A DNA stretch of 64,000 bases. Origin: Adiantum capillus-veneris. Taxonomy: Eukaryota > Streptophyta > Polypodiopsida > Polypodiales > Pteridaceae. The notes under the pieces were generated by a model. That model did not search any database and was not told the origin of the DNA. It saw only the letters and a program-made list of their open reading frames with translations. A program made the position numbers and the translations under genes. The DNA lies in contig CM043948.1 in the NCBI GenBank assembly GCA_014529385.2, forward strand, positions 83,632,260 to 83,696,259, written 5' to 3'. Below are positions 23,753 through 35,730 of this stretch, one piece after another. The first letter of the stretch is position 1; every line of letters begins with the position of its first letter.

Positions 23753-25147
23753 TGTAACATTTAATGGTCCAAAAACTTATGTGTAGCAGAAATTAGCATG
23801 AACATAGTGGGCATTTCATTAGAATAGATTCCTAATGAGAATTACAAGAGTGCTTGGGTGGAGAGAGCAACATAAAGCATAACACCTAGTTAGATAGCAT
23901 CAACAATACTTTCAAAAGAGAGAGAAATTAAGCTATTGACAACAGTTGAGGACCGGATTTGCATGGAGCCAGTCCCCCCTCCAAAAGGCTTTGTATTATG
24001 GTTTCTCCCAGCAAGAGAGACATTGTACAATACAATTCTTTGTGTTCCTTCAAGATTAGCTAGTGCAATGAAGATGAAAGCTTCATGCACTAAGCAAAAC
24101 ACTTAGTAAACACAACTTGAATTATCCCCGTTCTCAGACCCAAGACCTCACACACCTTCGAAGATGGTGAGAGCTAGCATGGTATGAGAGTAGATTGAGA
24201 GGAAGAAGGAGTATCTTACGAGAAAGATGTACATCTCCTCACATAATCACTCATATTTGCATAGCTTTAGCTTAGTAATTAGCTTGGTAGAGGAGATGAT
24301 CATGCATTGAAGCTTGGATCTTGGTTGGATTTGCATCCACAAGCCAAGAGTGTGTCGATGTAGGCTTCAATCTCACAAGCTTGGAGTAGGTGATGAGCTC
24401 TCCATTAAAGCTTGGGAGGAGATAGTCTTCTCTTTCTTCACACATGAGATTGTGTGAGTGTGTGTGTGATAATGCGTTGCAAAAATCAGCCCCCTCTCTC
24501 TCTTGGGCGAGCCCTCTTGCTATTTTCTCTTGTAGGCTCCCCATTGGACCTCCCCAAGTCAAGCCAATGGCTATTAAGCAACATAAGTGATAGCCTTTTG
24601 ACATGTGTCCCCCTTTCCCCTTTTGTGAGAGCTTTAGGTAATTTAATAATTAAACTAAACTCTCATTGGACCCCTTTGCCTCCTGGCCAATAGGAATCAG
24701 GCAAGCCATTGCGATCCTGAATGCTCATTGGACCCCTTGGGAGACTGTCCAATAGTCTTCTAGGAGACTTAATTCTCATTGGTTCTTTTATTAAGTGTTT
24801 TTTAAATTAATTAAACTGGATTTACTCTAGCCTAATTCTCAAGGGTCCACCTCAATTTCCCCTAGGGTTGACCTTTGGACACAACCTTTGAATTTTGGAA
24901 CCTTAGCATTTTGGAAGTCTTAATGGGTTGAACCTTAGGGTCTTTTTAACCCATTGTTTCACATGGCTCTTTTGCAGATGGCCCTCCCTTTGGATCCCTA
25001 TTTTCCCTCCTTTGGATCCCTATTGTGGCCGGTCTGCTAGCTTAACCAATATTCTAGCTTTTTCTCCCCTGGCACTTCCCCACATTAAATGATCGGTTTA
25101 ATATGAGAAAATCATTTAGGAGACTTAGATATTGATTATTATGACAT
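23753..25147 (-). repeat. 5' LTR of element A2
   Basis: Partner of 8104-9698, about 200 bases shorter because the block before 'caatttcccctagggttg' (about 24855) is missing. It ends ATGACAT before the CATAG target duplication. Confidence 0.9.
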
Positions 25148-25954
25148 CATAGAAGCTACAAGAGGTTGTCAATCTCTCCAAAACCAACAAACAACTCGCA
25201 TCTAACGCAACCTACACTCAAGTGACTGAAATGACCAAAAGCCAATCGCTTGGCAAACAAATCACATCCGTATAGCATCAAACAACATCCAAACGTAACG
25301 AAACTTCTAGGACATGTTTATCAGACCTAAGCGCACATGCTTATGGTTTCAAATCCCACTTTAGGTCAAATCACGATTATTAACAACAGTGGATTTTTGA
25401 CCTGGTCGTTTACGACCCATAATGCACCTAAATGCTTACCAATGATGTCTCAATACCCCGCCTATGCTTAGTTTGATTTTGAAGTGTAAATTCTTACTTA
25501 TGATGAAATTAGGCCGCGGGTCAGCGACACCAAAAGCTATGAAATACTGTGAAATGCTTACATCAATGCGTAGATCTCTTACCTGCGGTTACAATGCAAC
25601 GAACGCAACTACAATGTGACAACCGAGAAGGGAGTAGAAAGCACGAGAGGGAGACAAGTGAGCATTGTTAGCTCACGCTGTGTATTTCATTATCCAAAAC
25701 TTAAAATTAACTTACAAAAATTGGCTTCTATATCTTAGCCAAGGTTTTTGGTGGTCAAAACTAATAATCTGGGAGCTCTAACTAAAGATGGGTAATGACA
25801 GGTTGATACAATCTGGAAGCTTGTAGCCCCAACTCATAAATTACAAGGTTTATTCATAAAATAGGAGTTATAGTATTCTCGATTTATCAAAATAATAAGT
25901 GTTTTTACAATGAGAGCTCCAAAAAATGGTATCCAAGTTAGCTTGCTGTTGACA
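25148..25954 (-). repeat. 5' LTR of element B, right portion
   Basis: Opens with the second CATAG copy, then continues the match to 2039-2651. It contains about 215 bases (25410-25630) that the other LTR lacks. It ends GTTGACA before the CTTAC target duplication at 25955-25959. Confidence 0.85.
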
Positions 25955-25959
25955 CTTAC

Positions 25960-26783
25960 ACATCCACTATAAACTATCGAAACCACTTCATGATCCACTC
26001 CAAGAAAATAATCCATGATCCAATCCCATCACATAGGTATCCACCATCTCAAGGTGATGCACATCCATCCTACAAAACCACTCAAGCACAAAAGATGGCT
26101 GCAAAAATTTCGGTTGCATTTCGTAGAAGAACTATATCCAAAAAAAATTACACTAGCCACATCGGATTCCACAATCAAAATCATAATCATAATCCTTGAG
26201 GAATCTCAACCCTTGACCATAAACCATATTACTTACTAAATCAGCTCCCACACTTGGAGTTTGACCATACACATTGCAATCAAAACTAAGCCAATACACA
26301 TGGCCCTTCAAGAAGGAACTTTTTTATGCGTAAAAGAAGTCTGACTAGAAACTAAAAATAATTTCAAAATTCCTTTTTGATAATGTTTGACCATGCATAA
26401 GTAACATACTATGACTACACGTCACCGTCCTAGCACATAGAGCTAGTTTTTGACATAGAAGGATGGAAAACAGTATATGCATACACATGAGGCATCCACA
26501 TCCATCCATGAGATTCCGTACGTCAATGGAATCCTCACATCCACTTAATCATGATGCAAAATAGCCCCACCACTCAGATGTCATAACTTTACATATATGC
26601 GAAAAACAATTTTTTGTTATTTTTGAATGTGTGCATGATAAGCAAACAAAAGTATCTGACCTCGAACCAATGCGTTAAGCTCAGCCCCACAACATAGGCT
26701 AACACCTTATCATATCACTTCCCCCATGATACTTATATGATCAACCATGACACAAAAAGTAATCCAATTATTCATATTTTTCC
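25960..26783. other. Unassigned spacer
   Basis: AT-rich DNA between elements B and D. Only short, unconvincing frames are present, and no terminal repeats were found. Confidence 0.5.
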
Positions 26784-26929
26784 ATACGCATTGGATTGAC
26801 TAACCATATACTCCTGTATAAGTTTATGGACATGAAACACTTGAAACCCAAAGCATATTTGCCTATACGCTTTGGGTTGACTAACCATATACTCCCATAT
26901 AAGTTTATGGGCATCAAACACTTGAAATC
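26784..26929. repeat. 81-base tandem duplication at the D insertion site
   Basis: Unit 26784-26864 recurs from 26865, with shared text such as 'gactaaccatatactcc' and 'aagtttatgg'. The second copy is cut after 'cacttgaaatca' by element D. Confidence 0.85.
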
Positions 26930-26930
26930 A

Positions 26931-27176
26931 TGTGTGCATGTGTCGCACGTGTCAATGCAAGGAACTTTCCGATACACTGTGTGCGAGCCACAAATGGCTC
27001 CAAGCATGCAACTAGCTTAAACTAGTAAGCTCAAAGATGGCGATGGTGTGTCACTCACCGCTCTACGCTTGCTATCGTGGAGGATTCCTTGCCGCAAATA
27101 AGAGGGAGACGCCGCTACGCCATGCTCAACCGCCTCGCTGCCGTCATGCCGCCACAATGCTCGATCACTCTCTTTG

Positions 27177-27228
<52 letters not shown>

Positions 27229-27542
27229 ACACACACACACACACAAGGAGATGAAGAAGAAGAAGATGGAGATGTGGCAAGAGCACTCTTCAATTGCACA
27301 AGTGAGAGAATGAGTGAATTTTAGGTTAAGTTGACTTTTATATGAGCTTGCCCCATTCACACTTGGGCGTCCATGCTTAGCCAACTAATCCCTTCAATGT
27401 TCTAGTTAGAGTGCGTCTCTCATCGGCGATCACTCTTACCCTTTTCCTATTGGACCGACAAGCCCGGTACCTAACTCTACCAAGTAAATAATACAATGTC
27501 CGTCGTAGGTGATAGGGTGTCCGTGAGCCATGAGGGTTAACA
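26931..27542 (-). repeat. 3' LTR of element D with embedded CT/AC microsatellite
   Basis: Runs from TGTGTGCATG to GGTTAACA. It contains a CT run (about 27179-27224) and an AC run (27229-27245). The same compound repeat, at different lengths, is in the LTRs at 35126 and 49478. Downstream is the shared 'gaagaagaagaagatgg'. Confidence 0.92.
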
Positions 27543-27556
27543 TGCCCCCCTTCCTG
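27543..27556 (-). promoter_or_regulatory. Polypurine tract of element D
   Basis: The minus strand reads AGGAAGGGGGGCA directly before TGTTAAC, the start of the 3' LTR. Confidence 0.8.
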
Positions 27557-29030
27557 ATGTAGATTCCGTCCTCGGAAGCTATGGAGTTGAAGCTCGTTCG
27601 TTGATGTGGAAGAGCATTTGAGATTAATGTCCTTAGCCTTCTTCAGTCACTGCAAAATCAAACAACATTGACAAAGTAATTGCATTCTCATACACAAATT
27701 AAAAAGCATATGCAGTTGTAGGCAGCCAATTTGATTGGTAACAGAATTTTAAACCATTTGTCAGCTAAACATTAAATTGTAATATAATCAAACGCATAAA
27801 CAGTTGTAAAGGTGAAAAATTAAACAAGTCTGGGGTCGCTAATCTAACGGTCAAAAGGCACTAAATATCGACTATTAATACCATGGGTAAGCTTCTCAAT
27901 TTTCTCTGGTCAACTAAGTTGTTTAATCGCGAGAGCCAAGTATTTCATGTTCGAGGGCTGATTAGAGGCTATACCTAGAAGACCTTGTAGTTAAGCTACG
28001 ATAAAAGGAATTTATCATGAAATCATCGCCTGATTGATTACCTTTTCTTTGACCTGCCAAAGTCTTTTCACAGTGATTCAATTTTGATATGTGTGCTTAT
28101 TTTGTATGCCTTGGGTTTTTTTCTTTTTAAGGAAAAGCGTCCACACTGAGAACCTCTAGGGCTCTAGTACCATAGGCGATACATGTGAGTGAAGTACCCA
28201 ATCAAGCTGAGATTTCTCTTCCAGCTCAAGATTTGACATTGTGGCACTTTGATTTCTTTTTTTGTTTGTTAGTTTTCAGCATTTTAATTTTGTAACTTTG
28301 GGGGGTCATATACTATTGTTACACCTCCACATGCTCATCACACTAGTAAACTCCCTTTATAATACTTAAGCTAAAGGTCAGTAGGGACTAAGCCCACTAG
28401 AAAGCCCTAGTACTTTCATACAATGCTGCCTAAATAGGATTAAGAACCTAAGTAACCATTGATTATTAGGAAGGCATTCCCCATGGTATTAAGAGAAGAT
28501 TTCTACCACCTAGCTTGGTCAAACTAGCTTAGTCGGACTGCTTGATTTTTAAACCTAGACAAGTGACTATGACAAAAAATTACATTGAATTTAAGGTTTG
28601 ATACTAAGAAAATGCACTAAATATTATGCTACCAATTACAATTAAAGAAGACAAACATGGATGTAAAAAAGATAAGGGGCAATGCTAACGGACAAGAAAC
28701 ACCTGTTTGCGTTGATAATTGCCTTGATTTGAAGAGTGACTCGAGATAAAGATTCCATGAAGGTCCAAATCCTAACCACAGCAACACATTCCTATACACA
28801 TGAGGAAACACAAAGAATACCTTTAGGAGGCACATCAGTGGGATGAAAGAACTTTGCTAATCACTCAACTGTAAAACAGAAACACTCCTATCGTACTAAT
28901 CCTACCTACCCTCCATCACTCGAGTGATGAGGATCAAAGGTGTTTGATGACATAGGTTTTTGTTTCAGTGTACCGGATGTGAATGTGTAGGTCTGGGTCA
29001 ATGTTTTGACTTTTATTGTGCATACTTGTT
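27557..29030 (-). other. Element D 3' non-coding region
   Basis: From about 28006 this matches 37302-38150 in element E. The part 27557-28005 has no counterpart in E, whose end is truncated. No convincing frame is present. About 180 bases near 28850-29030 stand where E has some 550 bases carrying a small reading frame. Confidence 0.7.
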
Positions 29031-29032
29031 TG

Positions 29033-29835
29033 CTAATTGCTCTTGCTCTTTACTATTTTTCTTTTTTGTGAGTATAAGGCTTTATATATACATTCCCTAA
29101 GATTGGAGATTGAGAGGTCAAGGAGCAAGGTTGAGAGGAAAGCAAGTGAATGATGAATGTTAGTGAACACTCCCCCCTTCCTTGGGTAGATCATATTGTT
29201 TGAAATGTGCTCGTCACCCTTTGAAACCAATTATTCCAGTTGGTAATAGGTAAGGATTTTTGCTAGTAGTTTTCTATTACCTTAGGTGCCTCGTCGAGTT
29301 GCAAGGGTGGTAAGGTACTCTCCCAGGATCAAACTTGAAGTGGTTCATCAGGTGATTCTCCAACACTAGGAGGTGTGGAGTCCTTTGTATCTTCATGGAG
29401 GTCCACTATTGTAGGTGGAAACTGTGGAGAAGCTTTTACCTCTATGGATGCATTACATGAGGAGCTAGAAGCTTCATGGGACTCCCCCCTTCCTGAGCTA
29501 GGTGGAACAAATCGTTCTTTCTTCGATACCCAAACTAGCTCTAGAACGGGTGTGTAGCATTCAGTGATTTTTTTCTTTCCGTGATTGTCGATTTATTTTG
29601 GAGCTACGGGATTGGGCTCGCATGGGTCAGGTGACAAGTAAGAACACAATCTACGTTTTGACACCCAGATTTGATCATTTCCTTGATAGTAGCCTTGGGC
29701 TTCCAATAATCGTTTAGGGATTATTTCTTAGAGTGAGTGGGACGTTTCTTACAAGGCTTCTGTTTTTTAGCACTAGCTATGGTCGCTAAAGAAGCTTTAG
29801 GGACCCACTTGTATGTTTTCTTTATTATATTGGGA
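29033..29835 (-). pseudogene. Element D C-terminal extension (shared with E)
   Basis: The minus strand encodes TYKWVPK, then EAQGYYQGNDQIWVSK, and after frame changes a conserved tail including MIYPRKGGVF and SNLRECIYK (29230-29033). All three have clear counterparts in element E (39530-38723). In E this region lies after integrase and a retropepsin-like domain. Here it joins the protease region directly. Function unknown. It is not recognisably an envelope protein, though it occupies the place where Athila elements have an extra open reading frame. Confidence 0.65.
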
Positions 29836-30756
29836 TGAGTCTTGTCAGAAGCTATATGCATTTCTTGTAGCATATTTAAGGGTACAGGCATTTCATCCCC
29901 TTTAGGTGTTACCCAGGTCGTTCTCCTATTTCCCCAAGTGTCTATGGTTGTTGCTAGGTGATCCAATCCACATTTTCCGACTCAATCATCCCAGGTAGTA
30001 CATCCATATAAGGAGAATCTTCCCCAACATCAGTGTCCTCTTTACACGTATAACAATACTGCAATGGGACCGAGTGAACTGTGGTGTTAGATCTATGATC
30101 AATTATAAACATGTTTCCTAGAGGATGTGCTCGACCAGTCACAAGATCCACTTGAATGACAGAATCTTGGAACCATTTTTGCTTCCCTCATGAAAGGACA
30201 TCCTAAGATCATGCACCATTTTTGCTTCCCTCATGAAAGGACATCCTAAGATCATCTCCGATGCCATAGTGTGTTTGGATAAATCCATAACAATGAAGGT
30301 AATCCTTATTTTATGTCCAAAGACCTTGATCTTGAGATCTTCTAGCATCCCAATAGGTTTAACAATAGACCCATTGGCCATCTTCACTACTATGGTCATG
30401 GTCGCAAGGTGAGGTCTTCCTATAGTTTTCCATCAATTTTTAGTCACAATGCTAACCCCAGCGCCACCATCAAGGATTCCCTTCACAATTAATCCCTTAG
30501 TAGTGATTGGTATGGTCACATTGGATTCATCACCCTCAAAGTATTGTCCCAACTTGTTAGCAGGTATATCTATAAAAAAGTTCTCATCTAGGTTGGGTTG
30601 TGGATTTAAGTGTTCCTCATCTATTGGCATCTCCCCAAGTCCATCCATCTGTGCAAATTGTGGTAGCCCAAACTTCAGTTCTCCATTGAGTAAGTCTCGA
30701 AGAGCTAAGACGAGCTCATGGTCTTTATATAGTTTGGACATGATGGTGGTGCCCAC
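29836..30756 (-). pseudogene. Element D retropepsin-like protease
   Basis: The active-site strand reads ILDGGAGVSIVT (30756-30433) and the second half has MILGCPFMREAKMVHD (30399-30139). A 43-base tandem duplication (30172-30214 and 30215-30257) breaks the frame just after it. The piece continues with a Thr-rich region (TTWVTPKGDEM) to the deletion junction. Compared with E, whose motif is ILGRPFM, the conserved Arg is Cys. Confidence 0.85.
30172..30257. repeat. 43-base tandem duplication in the D protease
   Basis: 'accatttttgcttccctc' and what follows appear twice, 43 bases apart. Not a multiple of three, so it shifts the frame. Element E has a different sequence at the position of the first copy. 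Confidence 0.9.
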
Positions 30757-33700
30757 TTCCCCATGACTTTAAGTCACTTTCTTCTTGGATGACACTATGT
30801 ATGTGTAAGGGTCTATGGACTTGGTGAGCTTGTTTTTGCATAGGGAACACTGTGTCTATAATTTGGATCTGCCTACATGTTGGTTCTAGATCCCTTTGGG
30901 TATCTTCTACCCAACTCCTTAATTGCTTGACTCGCTCAATCTCCTCTGTAGGGTTTGGATAAGTTCCTATCTTCTTCTTGGATCCTGGCCATTGTGGCTC
31001 AAGAAGATCTTCCTTGTTGGTTTCTATCTTAGTGGTTGTTTTGGTCTCCATGGTTTCACCAGAATCAGAATCCTCTTCAACGTCGTTCATATATACGGGG
31101 TCGTCACCAGTCCATATGTTGGTCTTTGAACTTGGGTCTGGCTTCGCTGCTTTTTGAAATCTCTTCCTTCGTGTTTTCTTTTTTTTCTGAGATTGGGTAA
31201 TTGATGCCGTGTCTCTTTCCTCAAGATATAATTTTGTTTTTGTAGCATCGATCGTGTGAGCACGTTTACTGGTACCACAGGTGTACTTTGTGATGGCTCC
31301 TCCGTAACTTCAATCACATTTAATGGCATGATCTTTGGTGCATTTGGATTATTTGGACATTGGCAATCAAATGATCTATGCCACATCAATTACACATGAG
31401 CATCGGCATTGTAGACGTGCTTGCTTGATTGGTTTGCATTAGTGTGGCGTTCTTTTGTAGCCTAATAGGACACTCGGCTACACGATGTGGACCTCCACAC
31501 TCACAGCATTGAAGAGGTGGTCTCTTAGGAGTGTAATTGATATTTTGGCCTCTTGCAGCAAGAGCAACTACTTGATAGACAGGTTTGACTTGTCCCCAAT
31601 AGTCCTCCATGTAGTATTGTGGACTTTCTTCAAGCACATCCATCCCATAGGCAATATTAGGGTCTATATCTTCCTCACATCCTTCCAAACAAGCAATAGA
31701 TGACTCACAACCCACTTGATTCATAGAAGTGATTCTCGGATGTGGTGGTTGCGGTCCTAGCACTGGAGGTGGTAAGGGTGTTGTTTGAACAACATTTTGG
31801 GCCCTAGGGACCATGTGTTGTGTTGTTTGTTCAAGAGGTGGGGCCGGTATCAATGCAAGCACTCGAGGTGTGTCTGTCCATGCTAAGGTTGGTCTATTGG
31901 CCATCACGCGCTTAAATAATATGCAATCCTTAGCTTGATGACCATACCTTCCACATGCATTGCAGTTTCCATTGAATTTTACTCTACAAGTAGGGTATTC
32001 ATTGGTACTATGCGGTCCATAGCATACTGAGCACCATTGTTGCTCCCTTCTTGGATACATATGACTGTTTTGCGGAGTACAATTGTCTCTAAGACTCTCT
32101 TGAATGGCCTTAGTGAGATCTGCTAAAGTCATCTCAGATATCTTTGGCTCCTTAGCAATAGGCTTTAGGGTCATTGGCTCATGCCCTGATGCTTGCGAGC
32201 TAATAGATTTAGGATCAACAGACACTCTTTCTCCTTGAATCATTAAATTATCCTCCAATTGGATCGCATTGGTGGTGATTGTTTCCCAAGTGGTGATACC
32301 TCTAATGACTAGGCCATTGTAGATATCCTCATGTCTTAATCCCCTAATGAATCTATCAAAAAATTGATTATTATTGAAGTGCTCATTTGGATTACAACGA
32401 GAATTCAAATGCTTCAAGCGACTAATAAAGTCTCTCACCGACTCTCCTTCCTCTCATTGGGCTTTCTGGAGCTGAGAGGCTACACCCCAAAGCACTCCCT
32501 CTCGTATGTATTCTTTCAAGAACAGTCTCCTAAGAGTAGAGTAAATCGTTTTTTCTTCCACCCTTAGGGTTCTATACCAATCCCCTGCCTTCCCACTTAA
32601 GGTTAGGCTTAAAGCATTACTCTTATGCAGGTCATTGTGTTCTCCTAGAGAATCCATATTTGTTCAAACACTTCGATATGCTTTCTGATATCCCCGTCTC
32701 CACTATATTTTTGTGTGAGCTTGGCTATTTGTACTGCCTTACTTCTAGGCTCTCTATCAGGCATGTTACGCATATTCTCAGCAATAGATCGACCAATAGC
32801 TTGAGCAAATGTTGCCAAGTCACCTAAGTGAGCAGGCACCGTGGGTGGAGGTACTCCAGAGACTACATGTGGAGTAGGTATTGGCATTGGGCTTGGCGCA
32901 TACGAAGCCCTTGGGTTCCACGTTTCGTACGGTGTTGTGCCATGCGGCGGTCCAAAGTTCATATGTGTGGCCATAGGCATAGCAGACGTCGGATGTGACA
33001 TGCTAATGCTAGCCGATATAGTCTCATAGAAATAAGAACTTGGGTGTTGTGGTTGTGGAGCATAGGTAGTTGAAACAATGGGAGGGGTAGGGACTACATG
33101 AGTGCAATGACCCATAGGTGCACACGATTGGTACACACTTGTAGGTACTATTGCAGGCATTGAGCTACCATGTAGTGGTGCTTTACTAACAAATGAGGTC
33201 CATGGCGTGTTTTTCGGCATGCCCATCATTGGGGTAGGCATGGTAGCCGTGGTGTCATCAAGGGAAAGATGAGCTAGACTTGGAAAGGTAAAGCTATCAC
33301 TTGTGGGCTTAGATTGCATTGAGACCCCTAGAGAAACAACATATGGAGGATCCATCGGACTTACCGAGGGAGTCTCCATTTGAGATAAGGTCGGTTGTTT
33401 AGCCTTTCCTGTATCCAAGCATTTCATGAGACCCGTTGAAGGCATGTTGATCCCCTTGTTCTGTCTCTCTAACTCAATGACCCTATGGATGACCTCACAA
33501 ACTCTTTGTTGTTGATCCTCCACACTAGTAACACCCATTGTGGATTGTAGGACATCTAACCAACCCACGTGATAGGTGTGACCTGTGTATAAGTCAGTTA
33601 GAGTTTCCGTTTTTAGTTCGTACTCCCAGTTCTCAATTAAGAACGTTCCATCTAGGATTGAGGTGCTAGGGGTGTCTTTTGAGCTAGATGCAATGTTGCT

Positions 33701-34371
33701 TCCTAGGGGTTGTCCCTTAGCGGTTGCTAAGTTAGGAGCACTCGATTGCTCTCTTAGCAAGGATATTGACATAGGGGCTTTCGCTTTTAACTCTCTTCGT
33801 TGCTCTGCCTTGCATAAGCTCTCGACTTCCTTTTCCCTAGCCGCAGTGATATTCGCTCAACCTCTTGCACTTCGGCAAAGCTTCTACCATCGGGTAATAT
33901 GACCTCGGAGGGGAATAGCTCTAAAGAGTCAGGAGGTACAGTGAATGAAGTATTCACGTGCACATTCGCTAAGGGCATAGGCTCTATGTTGGTCATGAAT
34001 GGAGAATTTACTTCCCCACCCGCCTCATTTACATCATTAGCTCCATGTTCGGAGCGAGTGGCTCTACTAAAGGTTTCCTTCGAGCGGCTAAGCACGCTCA
34101 GCCCGGACCGCGGGCCCATGGCATGCATGTCTTGGCTTGAGCTATCGGGATTAGGCATTGGGAAACCCTCCATGACGTCGTAGTCAGAGGAAGAGTCACT
34201 AGCCGCTATGTTTGGGTCTTGGTTTGTACTACCTTGGGTCCCCGCCGAGGGCCCAGAACCTAAGGTAGGTGGATAATGAGAAGTCGCGTAAGTCAAAATT
34301 CTCTCTAGTTGATCAGTCTTTAGCACACGACTAAAGTGCAGATGCATATGCCTTTGGCACCCTACAAACAT
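30757..34371 (-). pseudogene. Element D gag with several zinc knuckles
   Basis: Pieces 34371-33787, 33772-32645, 32657-32454, 32438-31386, 31389-31087 and 31090-30725. The N-terminal third is Ser/Pro-rich and low complexity. The capsid-like core has ALSLTLSGKAGDWYRTLRVE and REGVLWGVASQLQKAQ. A TGA (32454-32456) follows, in frame with the next piece. Four cysteine-histidine clusters follow: a damaged CSVCYGPHSTNEYP, an intact CNACGRYGHQAKDC, CCECGGPHRVAECP, and a fourth that is broken by a frameshift. Gag would package RNA. The same TGA is found in element E. Confidence 0.85.
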
Positions 34372-34379
34372 CGGCGAAT

Positions 34380-35103
34380 AACCTCGAAGGTTAACCGCTT
34401 ACCTTTTTAGGCGTCTGTTTTCACTCGTTTAAGTTTTTAATGTTTTTTAATGATCGATTTTTTGTTTATTAAAGTGTGTGATAGCTCGAAATGAGCGTAT
34501 CACTCAGAGGGTCGTGGTGTGCTTTATAGCACAACATTCGGTCACCTGAAGCTCCGTTGGTCCTCAAAAAAGTCGATTTTTAGCTATGTGTGAAGCTAAA
34601 GTACGTAATTTTAAAGGGCGACTGAGGCCTTAGCCTGAGCATGAGCTTGGGCTTGGGTGTGGGCTTGGGTCTGGGAGATATTCCCGATCCCTGTTCTACC
34701 GTTAATTTTTTTTTCTTTTTTTTTGTTGGGATAAGGTCGTCGCGGCCTGCGCGCGAGCACACACACACTCTACCTACCTACAACTAATACACCTACAACA
34801 CACACACTCTACCTACTTACAACTAATACACCTACTGTTACACACTAACACACTTCATTAACTCTCACAGATCTGCTTCCTACTTACTATACTTTACATT
34901 ATACAGAACTAACAACCTTAATACTAATACCTTAGCACAGAGAACACACAGTAACCTTTCAAAACTTCATTAACAAAGAAATACACAGTAGCAACACAAA
35001 ATCCTTCTTCTCAACACACACAGCTTCCTTCCCTACCTTTCCTACAATTGAAATTACAACACAAAAGAAGCACAGAGTGCCATTCAAGCTTAGTGTATGG
35101 CAT
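34380..35103 (-). other. Element D leader
   Basis: Non-coding stretch between gag and the primer site. It holds a degenerate hexamer array of the TTGGGC type at 34631-34678, also seen in E at 48810-48835. A near-exact duplication of about 37 bases (acacactctacctac..., about 34763-34837) is also present. Confidence 0.65.
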
Positions 35104-35121
35104 TCCCCGGCAACGGCGCCA
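35104..35121 (-). promoter_or_regulatory. tRNA-Asp primer binding site of element D
   Basis: TCCCCGGCAACGGCGCCA on the plus strand equals the 3' end of plant tRNA-Asp as I remember it. The minus strand is therefore its complement, four bases from the LTR. This site is typical of Athila elements. Confidence 0.88.
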
Positions 35122-35125
35122 AAAA

Positions 35126-35725
<600 letters not shown>

Positions 35726-35730
35726 AATCA

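Larger units (their letters stand above)
8104..25147 (-). mobile_element. Element A2: Ty3/Gypsy chromovirus, inserted in element B and split by element C
   Basis: LTRs lie at 8104-9698 and 23753-25147. The initiator-Met primer site borders the high-coordinate LTR and the polypurine tract borders the low one, so transcription is leftward. After removing element C, the order on the minus strand is gag with a zinc knuckle, protease, reverse transcriptase, RNase H, integrase and chromodomain. That is the standard chromovirus layout. The body is about 8.4 kb including LTRs. Element C entered between RNase H and integrase. Target duplication is CATAG. The coding region has at least one frameshift and several stops. 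Confidence 0.93.
1941..25954 (-). mobile_element. Element B: LTR retrotransposon, apparently non-autonomous, split by element A2
   Basis: Two related LTRs bound it: 1941-2651, and about 8000-8103 continued at 25153-25954. A polypurine tract adjoins the low-coordinate LTR and a damaged tRNA-Asp-type primer site adjoins the other. The element therefore reads on the minus strand. After subtracting A2 it is about 7 kb. The internal region holds a long, broken reading frame for a coiled-coil-rich protein. I see no protease, reverse transcriptase or integrase motif. This layout suits a LARD-like (large, non-autonomous) element that moved with enzymes from another family. The matching CTTAC target duplications support a single insertion. 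Confidence 0.82.

Noticed and set aside
27017-27384. Several overlapping frames across the D LTR
   Set aside because: They are open only because of the CT/AC repeat inside the LTR, and equivalent frames recur at 35232-35679 and 49589-49878 for the same reason.
35104-35121. tRNA-Asp gene fragment
   Set aside because: Only the last 18 bases of the tRNA are present, at the LTR edge and repeated at 49456. That is a primer binding site.
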